A DNA stretch of 64,000 nt from G963662675 sp963662675 (GTDB taxonomy: Bacteria; Bacteroidota; Bacteroidia; Bacteroidales; Prolixibacteraceae): assembly GCA_963662675.2 (NCBI GenBank), contig CAXXHP010000004.1, positions 1,364,001 through 1,428,000 of the forward strand, read 5' to 3'. The position numbers were made by a program, and so were the translations under genes. The notes under the pieces were generated by a model that saw nothing but the letters and a program-made list of their open reading frames with translations, was not told the origin of the DNA and searched no databases. The stretch's first letter is position 1, and the number at the start of each line of letters is the position of its first letter. Below are positions 35,089-43,949 of the stretch, piece by piece.

Positions 35089-35179
35089 GTCGTGGTGAGA
35101 AGAAACAGATTGCTTCGTCGTGCCTCCTCGTAATGACGTCTCGAGTTATCGTCATTGCGAACGCAGTGAAGCAATCTGC
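35051..35179. repeat. Cluster of GCAATCTG/CATTGCGA hairpin repeats
   Basis: Three joined units: GATTGCCGCGCTCCC..CTCGCAATGACG, CAGATTGCTTCGTCG..CGTAATGACG and GTCATTGCGAACGCAG..GCAATCTG. Each is an imperfect palindrome with GATTGC/GCAAT(C) arms. Same family as the clusters at 42.4, 43.8, 45.0, 46.1 and 47.9 kb. Confidence 0.8.
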
Positions 35180-35186
35180 ATCAAAA

Positions 35187-36290
35187 TCAAACTTGTGCTT
35201 TCTTTATTATTCCTTCAAAGTGATCCATATACTGATCAATGATAACAGGCCAACAATACAGTGCCTCAACCTTTTTACAATTAGATTCTATCTTATTTAA
35301 ATTATCAGTCTTTTCCCGCTGACAAATCAATTCTGAAACATGCTCTTTCGTTTGAAAATAAAACGCATCATCACTCAAAATTGATTGATTAAATACGTTT
35401 TCATGCGCGCAAATTAACGCACTTGAAGCCATCGCCTCTAATAAAGATGGGTTGGTACCTCCAACCGTATGACCATGGAAATACAGATTTGAAAAATATC
35501 GAAGATTATTAAGCACATTGATATCATAAATGCTCCCTAAAAATTGGATACGTGGATGATTCTCAAATTTAGATTTCAAATAAGCACCAAATTTAGTCTG
35601 ACGATTACCTATTACCAAAAAGGGAAGCTTATTGTCTGACATAGCCACGCCATCCAAAATAACTTCAACGCTGTTTTCCGGTTCCAAGCGAGCAATAAGC
35701 ATATTATACCCATTGGGCAAAAGGCCATATTGATTTAATAGATCCTGATCGGGCATCGAAAATAAATCTGCACCATAAGGAATAAAAACGGAATGCTTTT
35801 TATACTTATTTAAAATATATTGTTGTATCCCTATTGAATCGGAAATTAAATGATCACTATATTTTACCCCTAGCTTCTCTGCATACTGTAAAAATCGTTG
35901 AACAGGTTTCGGGTACTTTGTCCGTTTCCATTCCAGTCCATCCATATTGGTTGTCACAACACTTTTCTTTCTTGGCAATAACCATCCCCAAACCGAACTA
36001 CTTGTGTAGCCCAATTGCAGAATAATATCAAAATCTCTTTTTCGGGTATCCCTGATGCAATTAAAATCATAAACAAATTGGCCAACTGTTCCCATTTTAT
36101 GCTCAGGATCATAACAATGACGAATTGTTACACCATTCCATTCAGCTTTTTGGTACAGATGCTTATGTGAGTTATAAACAGTTACCGAATGTCCTTTTGC
36201 AACCAAGCCCTGCGAAAGATATTCGGCAAATTGTTCAAATCCGCCGTAATGGTTTGGAATGCCACGTGTTCCAATAATACCAATTCTCAT
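35187..36290 (-). CDS. Glycosyltransferase, DUF1972/GT4 type
   Basis: 367 residues from the ATG at 36290, which overlaps the previous stop as ATGA; a TTG two codons upstream is rejected. N-terminus MRIGIIGTRGIPNHYGGFEQ is the DUF1972 hallmark (rhamnosyltransferase-like GT-B enzymes), with NMDGLEWKRTKYPK and the C-terminal GGTNPSLLEAMASS nucleotide-sugar site. Adds a sugar, often rhamnose, to the lipid-linked repeat unit; the donor is not provable here. Last gene before the repeat block. Confidence 0.88.
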   Translation of the reverse strand: MRIGIIGTRGIPNHYGGFEQFAEYLSQGLVAKGHSVTVYNSHKHLYQKAEWNGVTIRHCYDPEHKMGTVGQFVYDFNCIRDTRKRDFDIILQLGYTSSSVWGWLLPRKKSVVTTNMDGLEWKRTKYPKPVQRFLQYAEKLGVKYSDHLISDSIGIQQYILNKYKKHSVFIPYGADLFSMPDQDLLNQYGLLPNGYNMLIARLEPENSVEVILDGVAMSDNKLPFLVIGNRQTKFGAYLKSKFENHPRIQFLGSIYDINVLNNLRYFSNLYFHGHTVGGTNPSLLEAMASSALICAHENVFNQSILSDDAFYFQTKEHVSELICQREKTDNLNKIESNCKKVEALYCWPVIIDQYMDHFEGIIKKAQV

Positions 36291-37375
36291 TTCCAATTGT
36301 TATAAATCAAATTTCCAAAATTAGAAGCCACTTTTCCCCAATTGTACTTTCTCGTTATCGCGGTAATTACTTGTTCGTGATTAAAATCATCTTCTAATCC
36401 ATTAGTCAATGCCTGCTGAAATTCGTCCAAATTGTTCGGATCAAATTGAAACGTTCCGAAAAAACCGAATTCATTCATTGCAGTCGTGTTTGAGCAGATC
36501 ACCTTTGCACCATACAAAGCTGCCTCTAAAGGAGGAATACCAAACCCCTCGGCAGAAGATGGAAACACAAACAAAGTACAGTTCTGATATAGCCAAATCA
36601 GTTTTTTTTCTGACACTCCCGACAGCCAATGAAAATGATCATTCTCAAACACTGATAGCCCTTCTATTTGACACTGAAACTCATTATCATCAATCCCCAT
36701 AGAACCGACCAAGACCAAGTCGATTCCTTGTTCACACAAGCCTAAATTTTTCCATGCTTTTATCAAAAGAGCCTGATTCTTTCGAGGTTCAATTCGACTA
36801 ACAAAGAGAATAAATTTTTTATTCTGCAAATTAGAAACGGGTTCGGCCAATTCAGTTTTTTTCATAACCGCATTTGGAGTAATGGCAATCTGTGACATTT
36901 TAATATTGAAATGTCGATGAATTGCATTTCGAGAATACTCGGATACTGTTGTAATTAAATCCGCCTTTTTTGCCGAAAAATAAAAGAGCAACGCGTTCTT
37001 AATGCGGTACGTCAAAGGAAAACTTTTCGGGAAATCAAGAAATAACAAATCATGAATAGTAACGATGTATTTACACGGTTTTGATACAGGTGAAATATAC
37101 TGAAAATGGGCAAAATCGATTTTATTTTCTTTTAAGACTTTGGGTATTACATATAGTAATCGTTTCAATTTTGAATGAGTATGATAGTTTATATGAATAA
37201 AGTTTGTACTTCCCAAAAATCTTTCGGTAACAGCTTTATCATTTGAACCTACATATAATTGAAACCTCGAATCCTTAATCAATTCAGAATATAAACCCGA
37301 CAAAAATGTCACAGTTCCTTGAGGAAAACCGTCAAATATATGAGCATCAACAAAAAGTTTTATTATTCGGGACAT
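36287..37375 (-). CDS. Glycosyltransferase family 4
   Basis: 362 residues, GT-B fold. Acceptor-side half includes FAHFQYISPVSKPCKYIVTI and HDLLFLDFPKSFP; donor-side half has KFILFVSRIEPRKNQALLIKAW, LVGSMGIDD and SSAEGFGIPPLEAALYGAKV with the EX7E-type acidic pair. Similar to mannosyltransferases of capsule loci. Starts 5 nt after the polymerase gene stop; the 3' end overlaps the next gene by 4 nt. Specific linkage unknown. Confidence 0.9.
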   Translation of the reverse strand: MSRIIKLFVDAHIFDGFPQGTVTFLSGLYSELIKDSRFQLYVGSNDKAVTERFLGSTNFIHINYHTHSKLKRLLYVIPKVLKENKIDFAHFQYISPVSKPCKYIVTIHDLLFLDFPKSFPLTYRIKNALLFYFSAKKADLITTVSEYSRNAIHRHFNIKMSQIAITPNAVMKKTELAEPVSNLQNKKFILFVSRIEPRKNQALLIKAWKNLGLCEQGIDLVLVGSMGIDDNEFQCQIEGLSVFENDHFHWLSGVSEKKLIWLYQNCTLFVFPSSAEGFGIPPLEAALYGAKVICSNTTAMNEFGFFGTFQFDPNNLDEFQQALTNGLEDDFNHEQVITAITRKYNWGKVASNFGNLIYNNWK

Positions 37376-37380
37376 GTAGA

Positions 37381-38607
37381 CTAATTCAATACAAATTTAT
37401 TCTCGGGATTTTCCACTTCTAATGATCTGTTTAAAAAATATTTATTTGTCCCCCAAAGGAGGATGGATAATCCAAACAGTTGGGTATTGAAAGGCTCTGG
37501 GCCAATCATAAATAGCCAAAAGAAGGTGTCAAAACTCCAGATTTTTTTAAAACAGAATTTATTGATCATGAAAAATAGAACCACCCCGGATATTAACCCA
37601 TAATTCATCAAAAATGTAGGGAATATTCCCCCTGTTCCTTGGCCTTCAGGTAATCCAGGGATGATTGTTGGAAATAAAAAAACATCGTAATCAATTCCAT
37701 GCCCAAACCATGTATTCATGCTTGTAATATCAAACATCTGTAGATATAAAATAGTCGGAACAATTCGAAAAGACGCACTATGATCGGCACGTAAAATTTC
37801 GGTTGCATCCAATGTAACAACGGCTTTACTAAACGCTACAACCCTATTAACCACTGTTAAATCTAATGAAATTAAGATTAGCACAATGATTACGACAATT
37901 GGCAAAAAAAAGACAATCTGTCTCAGCTTAATGTAACGATACAATAATATTGGCAAGAACAGAAATGCAGTTCCACTTCCCATTGTTAACATAACATACA
38001 GAAACAAAAACCAAATTAATCTGTCATGTCTTGCATCTTTTGCCAAATTATAATTTCGGTTTAACCTTAATTCTTTAATGCTCAGGTACGAATACATAAG
38101 CAATAATAAAATCCTTGATGTCTGAGAGGGTTCTGGCGACAGAGCATTGAGCTTTAAATCACTATCCCATGTGTGAATTTGATTAAACACATATGAAAAG
38201 CCCGCCAATATGCTTATTTGCTGAATAAAAAGGGTAATAAAATAAGCAACGATTAATGTTTTTATAATCTTCAGATAGGTGTTAGCTTGTAATACCCCAT
38301 TATATATTAATCTGAAATAATATAAAAAGGTCAGCATAAACATCAGAGAATACAGAACTGTCGTTATTCGAAACGTCTCAAAATGCCTTATCCCACAAAT
38401 TAGTATGGTCAAGAATAAGAGATACATCCACACTTCTGATTTCTTCAGATATGGAAACTGAAGAAACAAAAACACTGAAATAATTGCCATTACGCCAACG
38501 AGCAACAAATTCATATCTCTAGCGCCAATTGCAAAACTAAAGGCAGTAGACATAGAGACCAGAATGATCCATATATATATTTCACGTATTTTATTAAGCT
38601 GCGTCAT
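37381..38607 (-). CDS. O-antigen/capsule polymerase-like membrane protein (Wzy)
   Basis: 408 residues from the ATG at 38607; an in-frame TTG 15 nt upstream is less likely. About ten to twelve membrane helices with a large loop (about 255-340) of the Wzy/O-antigen ligase pattern. The segment LNALSPEPSQTSRILLLL carries a PEPS motif common in Wzy-type proteins of Gram-negatives. It would join repeat units in the periplasm. Poor sequence conservation makes it recognisable mainly by topology and place among glycosyltransferases, Wzx and Wzz. Confidence 0.8.
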   Translation of the reverse strand: MTQLNKIREIYIWIILVSMSTAFSFAIGARDMNLLLVGVMAIISVFLFLQFPYLKKSEVWMYLLFLTILICGIRHFETFRITTVLYSLMFMLTFLYYFRLIYNGVLQANTYLKIIKTLIVAYFITLFIQQISILAGFSYVFNQIHTWDSDLKLNALSPEPSQTSRILLLLMYSYLSIKELRLNRNYNLAKDARHDRLIWFLFLYVMLTMGSGTAFLFLPILLYRYIKLRQIVFFLPIVVIIVLILISLDLTVVNRVVAFSKAVVTLDATEILRADHSASFRIVPTILYLQMFDITSMNTWFGHGIDYDVFLFPTIIPGLPEGQGTGGIFPTFLMNYGLISGVVLFFMINKFCFKKIWSFDTFFWLFMIGPEPFNTQLFGLSILLWGTNKYFLNRSLEVENPENKFVLN

Positions 38608-38625
38608 GCAGAGAAAGTTCAATTC

Positions 38626-39513
38626 TTAGTTTCGCCCAGAGAGCATTTTTTGTATTCCTAAAACAATCTTTATCTCTGTTTTAATCCATCTTTTCCCTAT
38701 TGAAAGTATGGGCAACATATATCTCTTTTTTGAATACCGCTTATAGTAAATCTTTTTGCTCTCAAATAAAATATCAAACATCTCAAACTTTTTATAATTA
38801 TTCGAAATCGTACCCGAGTCAAGATGGTTGAATTCCAAATTTAGGAACAAATAATTTTTTAACCCTTTAGTCTTGACTTTATATGCAAGAATATTTTCTT
38901 CTCCATACAGAAATGTATGCTCATCAAAAAAAAGTCCATCAAAAAAAACATTTTTCTTACCTATAAAGAAGCTCCCCGGAAGGCAATCAACCTCAAACTC
39001 AGTTCTATTTTTAGGAATCGTATATTTAAGTAATCGAGCAGCAAAGCGGCGAAGAACATAGTCACAAGAAAGCAAATCATACAAGACATTTGGGAGTTTC
39101 CAAGCTGGTAAATATGCTTTCTCGCCATTGAGTAACATAAAGGGAGATGCAAATGCAATATCAGAAGCCTTATTGTATGATTCGATTAACTTATGGATGA
39201 GACAATCGTCTTCAATAACAATATCACTATTCGATATGACTATGTGATCACAGTCAAGATCTTTTGTGTACCTAATCCCCCAATTGTTACCATATCCATA
39301 CCCTCCATTCTTTTCCGTTTTTAATACATGTACGTTTCCTACCCCCGAATAATACTTCTCTAACTTTTCAAACGACTGATCAGGTGAACAATTATCAACA
39401 ACGACAAACTGAAGAAAAACATTTTTTTGTTTGTCCAATTGTTTGATATACTGAATAATTTCATCAGCATTATTGTAGTTTAAAATAACGATGGCTACCG
39501 ATTTCTCACTCAT
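38626..39513 (-). CDS. Glycosyltransferase family 2
   Basis: 295 residues, GT-A fold. N-terminal VAIVILNYNNADEIIQYIKQ, VVVDNCSPDQSF, the NGGYGYGNNWGIRY loop and the metal-binding ISNSDIVIEDD; LPGSFFIGKKNVFF later. Transfers a sugar such as rhamnose or galactose to the growing unit on the cytoplasmic face. It starts 2 nt after the DUF616 gene stop, so the two are coupled. Confidence 0.92.
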   Translation of the reverse strand: MSEKSVAIVILNYNNADEIIQYIKQLDKQKNVFLQFVVVDNCSPDQSFEKLEKYYSGVGNVHVLKTEKNGGYGYGNNWGIRYTKDLDCDHIVISNSDIVIEDDCLIHKLIESYNKASDIAFASPFMLLNGEKAYLPAWKLPNVLYDLLSCDYVLRRFAARLLKYTIPKNRTEFEVDCLPGSFFIGKKNVFFDGLFFDEHTFLYGEENILAYKVKTKGLKNYLFLNLEFNHLDSGTISNNYKKFEMFDILFESKKIYYKRYSKKRYMLPILSIGKRWIKTEIKIVLGIQKMLSGRN

Positions 39514-39515
39514 TT

Positions 39516-40238
39516 TTACAAAAACTTGTTTAAATAAACTCTTAACCGTCGCTTAATTCTAGCCATAAGTTTTGGATTATGATTGTGGTAAATAAACCCC
39601 GGATGATTCCAAGCACTAAATCCTTGCGGTAAAAAGTCGACACATTCAATTTTATTCTTCCAAAGAAGGTAACTAAGGCTTAGCTGATCTCGTTTTGCAA
39701 ATTTTAAGAATAAAGCCCACCATTCATCAGATAGGTTCTTAATAGTGGAGTGGTTATGGTTCCTGTAAACTACATTGTTCTCAAACAAACCATATTTTTG
39801 CGGAAAACCATGCTTTTTTAGAAACGTAACATTCCTTAAAATATCTTTCTTTTTTCCAACTCCGGTTCTGATCAATTCTACTGCTTCATCATAGATGCAA
39901 TCTCTTAAAGGATGCTTTATTGCTGATATCAGGGTATTTTCTGAAAATAATTCATCTGCCTTTTTGTATATATAATCGCTGTTAATCTGAATGTTCGAAT
40001 CAACATACACACTCATATCATAGTCTGCTAAAACCAGATGCGGATTAAGTTTAGGATAACGTGAAAGAATTACATTATTGGTTGAACCGTATGGTATTTG
40101 TCTGATTTGCCAAATAGATTTATCTCGTTGTATCAAATCATTTGAAAAGCAAATATAGTCCCAGCCTGCCTTAACACAAAGAGGCTCTTCAAGCACATCA
40201 TAATTGCCGGTAAGGCAGGTGTATATGGTTCTTTTCAT
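39516..40238 (-). CDS. DUF616 / TOD1-MUCI70-like glycosyltransferase
   Basis: 240 residues from the ATG at 40238 (MKRTIYTCLTGNYDVLEEPL), forming an ATGA overlap with the ATP-grasp gene; a longer start is rejected. The DUF616 pattern is visible: ICFSNDLIQRDKSIWQIRQI, PHLVLADYDMSVYVDSNI with the DxD-like metal site, and IKHPLRDCIYDEA. Members are GT-A-like enzymes in surface glycan loci; plant relatives act on cell-wall glycans. Donor and acceptor unknown. The SIYVDSN-type motif supports catalysis. Confidence 0.8.
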   Translation of the reverse strand: MKRTIYTCLTGNYDVLEEPLCVKAGWDYICFSNDLIQRDKSIWQIRQIPYGSTNNVILSRYPKLNPHLVLADYDMSVYVDSNIQINSDYIYKKADELFSENTLISAIKHPLRDCIYDEAVELIRTGVGKKKDILRNVTFLKKHGFPQKYGLFENNVVYRNHNHSTIKNLSDEWWALFLKFAKRDQLSLSYLLWKNKIECVDFLPQGFSAWNHPGFIYHNHNPKLMARIKRRLRVYLNKFL

Positions 40239-41110
40239 TTGTCTATAGGCAGTTTTAAGTGACCACCTAATATATAATCCCATTCTTCCGGGTGAAATTT
40301 CATTAGTCCACCAAATGGATGAAAAGTAAGTTCGCCAAAGAAAAGTTTGTTTTTTACTGAGTATAGATCGACCCTAACATAAATGAAATCCTTGGCTAAT
40401 TTTTTTGCGACATTGATCATCTCATCTAAGTTTTCAGGCTTCTCAATAATCTTTTTCCTATCTGAGAAATAATGCAAATCTAATAGTTTCCAATTTATAT
40501 CATACCATGTTTCCTTAACCGATGTTTGCCTATCAAAAATAGTTTGTATATAGACTGGTTGTCCATTAAAACAATATATTTTATAGTCATTTAAGATATC
40601 GTTATTTGTTTCATCTTTTATCAATTCTTCAATAAGAAAGTGAGGTATTATATTTTTATATTCCCACTCCCTAGTATTATAATACATATTGGTACTCATC
40701 CATTGAATTAACACTTTGCTTATTAATTCTTTATCAAAATCATATTTTGTATTATCTATCTCGATTTCATTATTAATGACAATAATATTTGTTCCACTCC
40801 CATGATTTGTCTTTATTATATATCTTGATGGCAATTGGCTATAGGGAATCGTTTCCGGATTCCTTGATGAATACAGCAAAGGGATTAAATACTCTTTTCC
40901 TATCTTAGTTTTCACATATTCTCGCACTTCAATTTTATCTGCACATTTAGTTAATAAAGCACTTCGGTCATAAAGTTTTAACCATTGAATTTTCTCCGTA
41001 AAAGCTGTTGGATTTTTCAAATTTAGCTTCTTCCCGTGTACTTTTTTATATCTTCTTCTTATGAAGAAATAATCTGGCACAATCTTTTGTAGCAAATTGT
41101 TTTTAATCAT
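40235..41110 (-). CDS. TupA-like ATP-grasp family protein
   Basis: 291 residues. NPTAFTEKIQWLKLYDRS and YIIKTNHGSGTNIIV (ATP-binding loop), YKIYCFNGQPVYIQTIFDR and FGELTFHPFGGLMKF are typical of the TupA-like ATP-grasp group of polysaccharide loci, named after the Bacillus teichuronopeptide gene. Such enzymes could link an amino acid to a glycan carboxylate, implying an amidated polymer. Start chosen at the ATG overlapping the wzx stop; an ATG 18 nt upstream is possible. Overlaps both neighbours, so tightly coupled. Confidence 0.83.
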   Translation of the reverse strand: MIKNNLLQKIVPDYFFIRRRYKKVHGKKLNLKNPTAFTEKIQWLKLYDRSALLTKCADKIEVREYVKTKIGKEYLIPLLYSSRNPETIPYSQLPSRYIIKTNHGSGTNIIVINNEIEIDNTKYDFDKELISKVLIQWMSTNMYYNTREWEYKNIIPHFLIEELIKDETNNDILNDYKIYCFNGQPVYIQTIFDRQTSVKETWYDINWKLLDLHYFSDRKKIIEKPENLDEMINVAKKLAKDFIYVRVDLYSVKNKLFFGELTFHPFGGLMKFHPEEWDYILGGHLKLPIDK

Positions 41111-42383
41111 TCGTAAGATTAACATCATTGTTGCATATGTTTTTTGCCACTAATACTCTATAAATTAATTCAAAAAGATAGACTAATATTGTAATAATAA
41201 TAAAAGTCAATAGATAATTTGAGAAACCAAACACAACTGCTCCCCCTATTAGTACTAAGTAAACCAAGCTCGTATATAGCATCCCCAACGTAAATACTCT
41301 TAATTCCCCAAAAACAATTAAACAATTACGCCCAATAGCTAAACTCCAAACCATTATTAACGGAGATATCAACAATAATCGAGTTGGCGTAACAGCATTC
41401 TCTAAACCCTTACCTAAAAATTCAATAATACTTGGTATAAATAATTGAATTACGAACACCAGAACAAGAATGAAAACAAAAGAAAATTTTGTAGCTCTTA
41501 TTAAAAATTTCATATCTTTTTCTCTTGCCATCTTTGGATAAATAGCCGTATTTATAATATCAATGGGTTGCATGAACAAACTCATTATTTTCACAGCTAA
41601 GTCGTATATCGCAACTTCTTTCATTCCAAGAAAAGCTCCAATGAAAATAATATTAAATCGATCTTTTATTGAGATGATAGCATTTGAACCAAACAACGGC
41701 AAACTCTGCTTAATGTACCAAAACAAATTACTCAATGGTTGAAATCTGAATCTTATTTGATCTTTTAAAAATAGTATAAATACCCCAATCACTCCTCCTA
41801 TAAATGCACCGACACCGTTTAATAAAGGAACATACAAGTAGTCTGCTCTATCTTTAACAACGATAAAAATGAGAGCGAGAAAGATAAGACGAGCAATTAA
41901 ATTGATAATTGTAATATATTTCATTCTTTCTACTCCTTGAAAATACCATTGTGGGAATAGTAATTCATTAAAACAAATTGCAAAAGAAAACAGAAAGAGC
42001 AGTTTCTCATCTCTAAAGCTTGGGATCAAATTGACAATCCCAAATAAGATGCCAATTGAGAGCAGCCATAGAATGAGTTTTATTGTATACACCGAGGATA
42101 CGATCTCAGATAGTTTATTCCTATCATGTCGATAAATTGAAATTTCTTTAGTTGCCGATAACCTAAAACCGAAGTCAATTAAAATACAAAAATACGTAGC
42201 GATAGCCTGTGAATATATAACTAATCCATATACCTCTGCCCCAAGAATCCTTATTAGATAAGGGTACGTAATAAGCGGCAGCAACATATTAAAGATCTGC
42301 AACGCCGAGAGGTAAGAAAAGTTCTGGATGAGCGTTTTGTGCCTTCCTGCCTTTTCTTTTATATTGGAAATATGCTTGTTCAA
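41103..42383 (-). CDS. Polysaccharide flippase Wzx
   Basis: 426 residues with about twelve membrane helices, MOP/PST family. The start region LIQNFSYLSALQIFNMLLPL then ITYPYLIRILGAEVYGLV is the classic Wzx N-terminus. It flips the lipid-linked repeat unit across the inner membrane. The start is a TTG at 42383 in a 32-bp segment that is duplicated at 42644-42675, just after the upstream glycosyltransferase gene; the original start context was therefore probably displaced by a 260-bp repeat insertion. C-terminus overlaps the ATP-grasp gene. Confidence 0.9.
   Translation of the reverse strand: MNKHISNIKEKAGRHKTLIQNFSYLSALQIFNMLLPLITYPYLIRILGAEVYGLVIYSQAIATYFCILIDFGFRLSATKEISIYRHDRNKLSEIVSSVYTIKLILWLLSIGILFGIVNLIPSFRDEKLLFLFSFAICFNELLFPQWYFQGVERMKYITIINLIARLIFLALIFIVVKDRADYLYVPLLNGVGAFIGGVIGVFILFLKDQIRFRFQPLSNLFWYIKQSLPLFGSNAIISIKDRFNIIFIGAFLGMKEVAIYDLAVKIMSLFMQPIDIINTAIYPKMAREKDMKFLIRATKFSFVFILVLVFVIQLFIPSIIEFLGKGLENAVTPTRLLLISPLIMVWSLAIGRNCLIVFGELRVFTLGMLYTSLVYLVLIGGAVVFGFSNYLLTFIIITILVYLFELIYRVLVAKNICNNDVNLTND
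42352..42383. repeat. 32-bp direct repeat, copy in the wzx 5' end
   Basis: Identical at 31 of 32 positions to 42644-42675. It encodes the first codons of wzx (reading Asn-Lys-His-Ile-Ser-Asn after the TTG). The pair flanks the hairpin-repeat cluster. Confidence 0.85.
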
Positions 42384-42417
42384 GTTGTTCTGTTTAGTGT
42401 TTATTTTGTTATTGAAA

Positions 42418-42610
42418 CAGATTGCTTCGCTACGCTCGCAATGACGATATTAGTGATCAAAGACGTTTCCATTTCACGTCATTGCGAGTGACGGTAGGAA
42501 CGCGGCAATCTGTTTTTGACAAACGCTCATCTTCGACACAGATTGCTTCACTGCGTTCGCAATGACGAGACTAGCTGACAGATTGCTTCACTGCGCTTGC
42601 AATGACGGTG
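42418..42610. repeat. Cluster of four GCAATCTG/CATTGCGA hairpin repeats
   Basis: CAGATTGCTTCGCTACGCTC.., an inverted unit CGTCATTGCGAGTGACGG..GCGGCAATCTG, then two more CAGATTGCTTCACTGCG.. units each ending GCAATGACG. Noncoding; sits between the glycosyltransferase and wzx, flanked by the 32-bp direct repeats. Confidence 0.85.
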
Positions 42611-42643
42611 TTAGGCAATAGCCATGTTTGCTAACAGGTTGCT

Positions 42644-42675
42644 TTTTCTTTTATATTGGAAATATGTTTGTTCAA
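42644..42675. repeat. 32-bp direct repeat, distal copy next to the glycosyltransferase stop
   Basis: Carries the same wzx 5' sequence, 3 nt after the upstream glycosyltransferase TAA on the minus strand; the frame here dies after about 14 codons. Best read as the remnant of the original wzx start position. Confidence 0.8.
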
Positions 42676-42678
42676 TGT

Positions 42679-43815
42679 TTAATTTTTAGAAATAATGCTT
42701 TTCATCTGCTTTGCCCACACATCCCAGTTCAGTTCCTCAAAATACCTTTTTCTTGCTTGTTCAGCTATTCTTTTATAGAAATTTTTATCTCGAAAAGTCG
42801 TTTTTATTACCTCTGCATATTCGATAGCAGAAGCCGAAAATGGAAGAACAAACCCGGTTACATTATTTTCTACATAAGAACTTACTCCTCCGGTATCAGT
42901 AGTAACAGAGGGAATGCCATTAGCCGCTGCTTCGCAAAATACAATTCCCGCACACTCAGCTCGAGTCGGGAGAAAAAGAAAATGAGCCTCATCTAGCAAC
43001 TGTGTAAAAATGGCATAATCAGCCGCCATGTTTTTATTCAGAAATGGATATACTTTCATTTTAGGATGCTCTATTGGTGGCACACAGCCACAAACCACAA
43101 GACTTGCATCGAAACCTTCATTGATCAACAATTCAAATGCCTCGAAAGCAATATCTCCCCCCTTACGTTTCCAATCAACTCCTAAAAACAATAGATTGCA
43201 TGATTTCTGGCTTAGCTTCTGTTCTAATTTTATTTCGTTAGGAACTCCATCAATATTTGCCCCCATCTTAATAACATGCACCTTTTCTGGGATTGCACCA
43301 TAAAATATTTTTGCACTATTAGCAGCCCAGTCGGAAGCGAAAACAGAAGCTTTCGAATTCATAATCGCCCTTTTTTCAATTAAGTTTGATTCATTAATGG
43401 AACATTTACTCCAATTCGAAAAGTTCTCATAATATCCGATCATTGCATTTACCGTCGCATCAGAAAAATAATATATCGGAATATCTGTTTTTAGATATGC
43501 TATAAGTGTTGATGATGTTGGCGCAAATATGGCATCAAAATTTCTATTTTTTAATCTTCGGGTCAACACAAAAGCATACGCCTTACTCAAAACAATTGAA
43601 TGGCTCCTGTTGTATTTCTTCCCAGTTATCTTCGAAAATAAAAATTGAAATCCTTTAAGCACAAACTCAATTATCGGCAGCCTGATTGGACCTAACGGCG
43701 CCACTTCCTCAAACTGATACTTGAGTGCTTCTAACATTCTGTAGTAAATGCCTGACCAAGAACGTTTATCTAAAGGATCGGATGCTGTTATAAATGCTAT
43801 TTTCATCTTGTTCAT
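42679..43815 (-). CDS. Glycosyltransferase family 4
   Basis: 378 residues, GT-B fold. MKIAFITASDPLDKRSWSGI at the start, NLLFLGVDWKRKGGDIAFEAF and FLLPTRAECAGIVFCEAAAN in the donor-binding half. Similar proteins transfer mannose or glucose from nucleotide sugars. Two Met codons (43815, 43806) are possible starts. It is flanked on both sides by hairpin-repeat clusters, so coupling to manA and wzx may have been disrupted. Confidence 0.9.
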   Translation of the reverse strand: MNKMKIAFITASDPLDKRSWSGIYYRMLEALKYQFEEVAPLGPIRLPIIEFVLKGFQFLFSKITGKKYNRSHSIVLSKAYAFVLTRRLKNRNFDAIFAPTSSTLIAYLKTDIPIYYFSDATVNAMIGYYENFSNWSKCSINESNLIEKRAIMNSKASVFASDWAANSAKIFYGAIPEKVHVIKMGANIDGVPNEIKLEQKLSQKSCNLLFLGVDWKRKGGDIAFEAFELLINEGFDASLVVCGCVPPIEHPKMKVYPFLNKNMAADYAIFTQLLDEAHFLFLPTRAECAGIVFCEAAANGIPSVTTDTGGVSSYVENNVTGFVLPFSASAIEYAEVIKTTFRDKNFYKRIAEQARKRYFEELNWDVWAKQMKSIISKN

Positions 43816-43840
43816 TTCTATTGATTCGTCATCATTGACA

Positions 43841-43945
43841 CAGATTGCTTCGCTATGTTCGCAATGACGAGACTAGCAGGCAGATTGCTTCGCTGCGCTC
43901 GCAATGACGGTGTTCGTGAGGAATGACGTTGCTGGCGAGCAATAA
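43841..43945. repeat. Cluster of GCAATCTG/CATTGCGA hairpin repeats
   Basis: Two CAGATTGCTTCGCT..CGCAATGACG units and a degenerate third (GGCGAGCAATAACAGG). Ends about 4 nt from the manA stop codon. Confidence 0.8.
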
Positions 43946-43949
43946 CAGG

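Noticed and set aside
37381..38607. O-antigen ligase (WaaL) instead of polymerase
   Set aside because: Cannot be excluded by topology alone, but its location inside an operon with Wzx, Wzz and Wza-like export protein favours a Wzy role.
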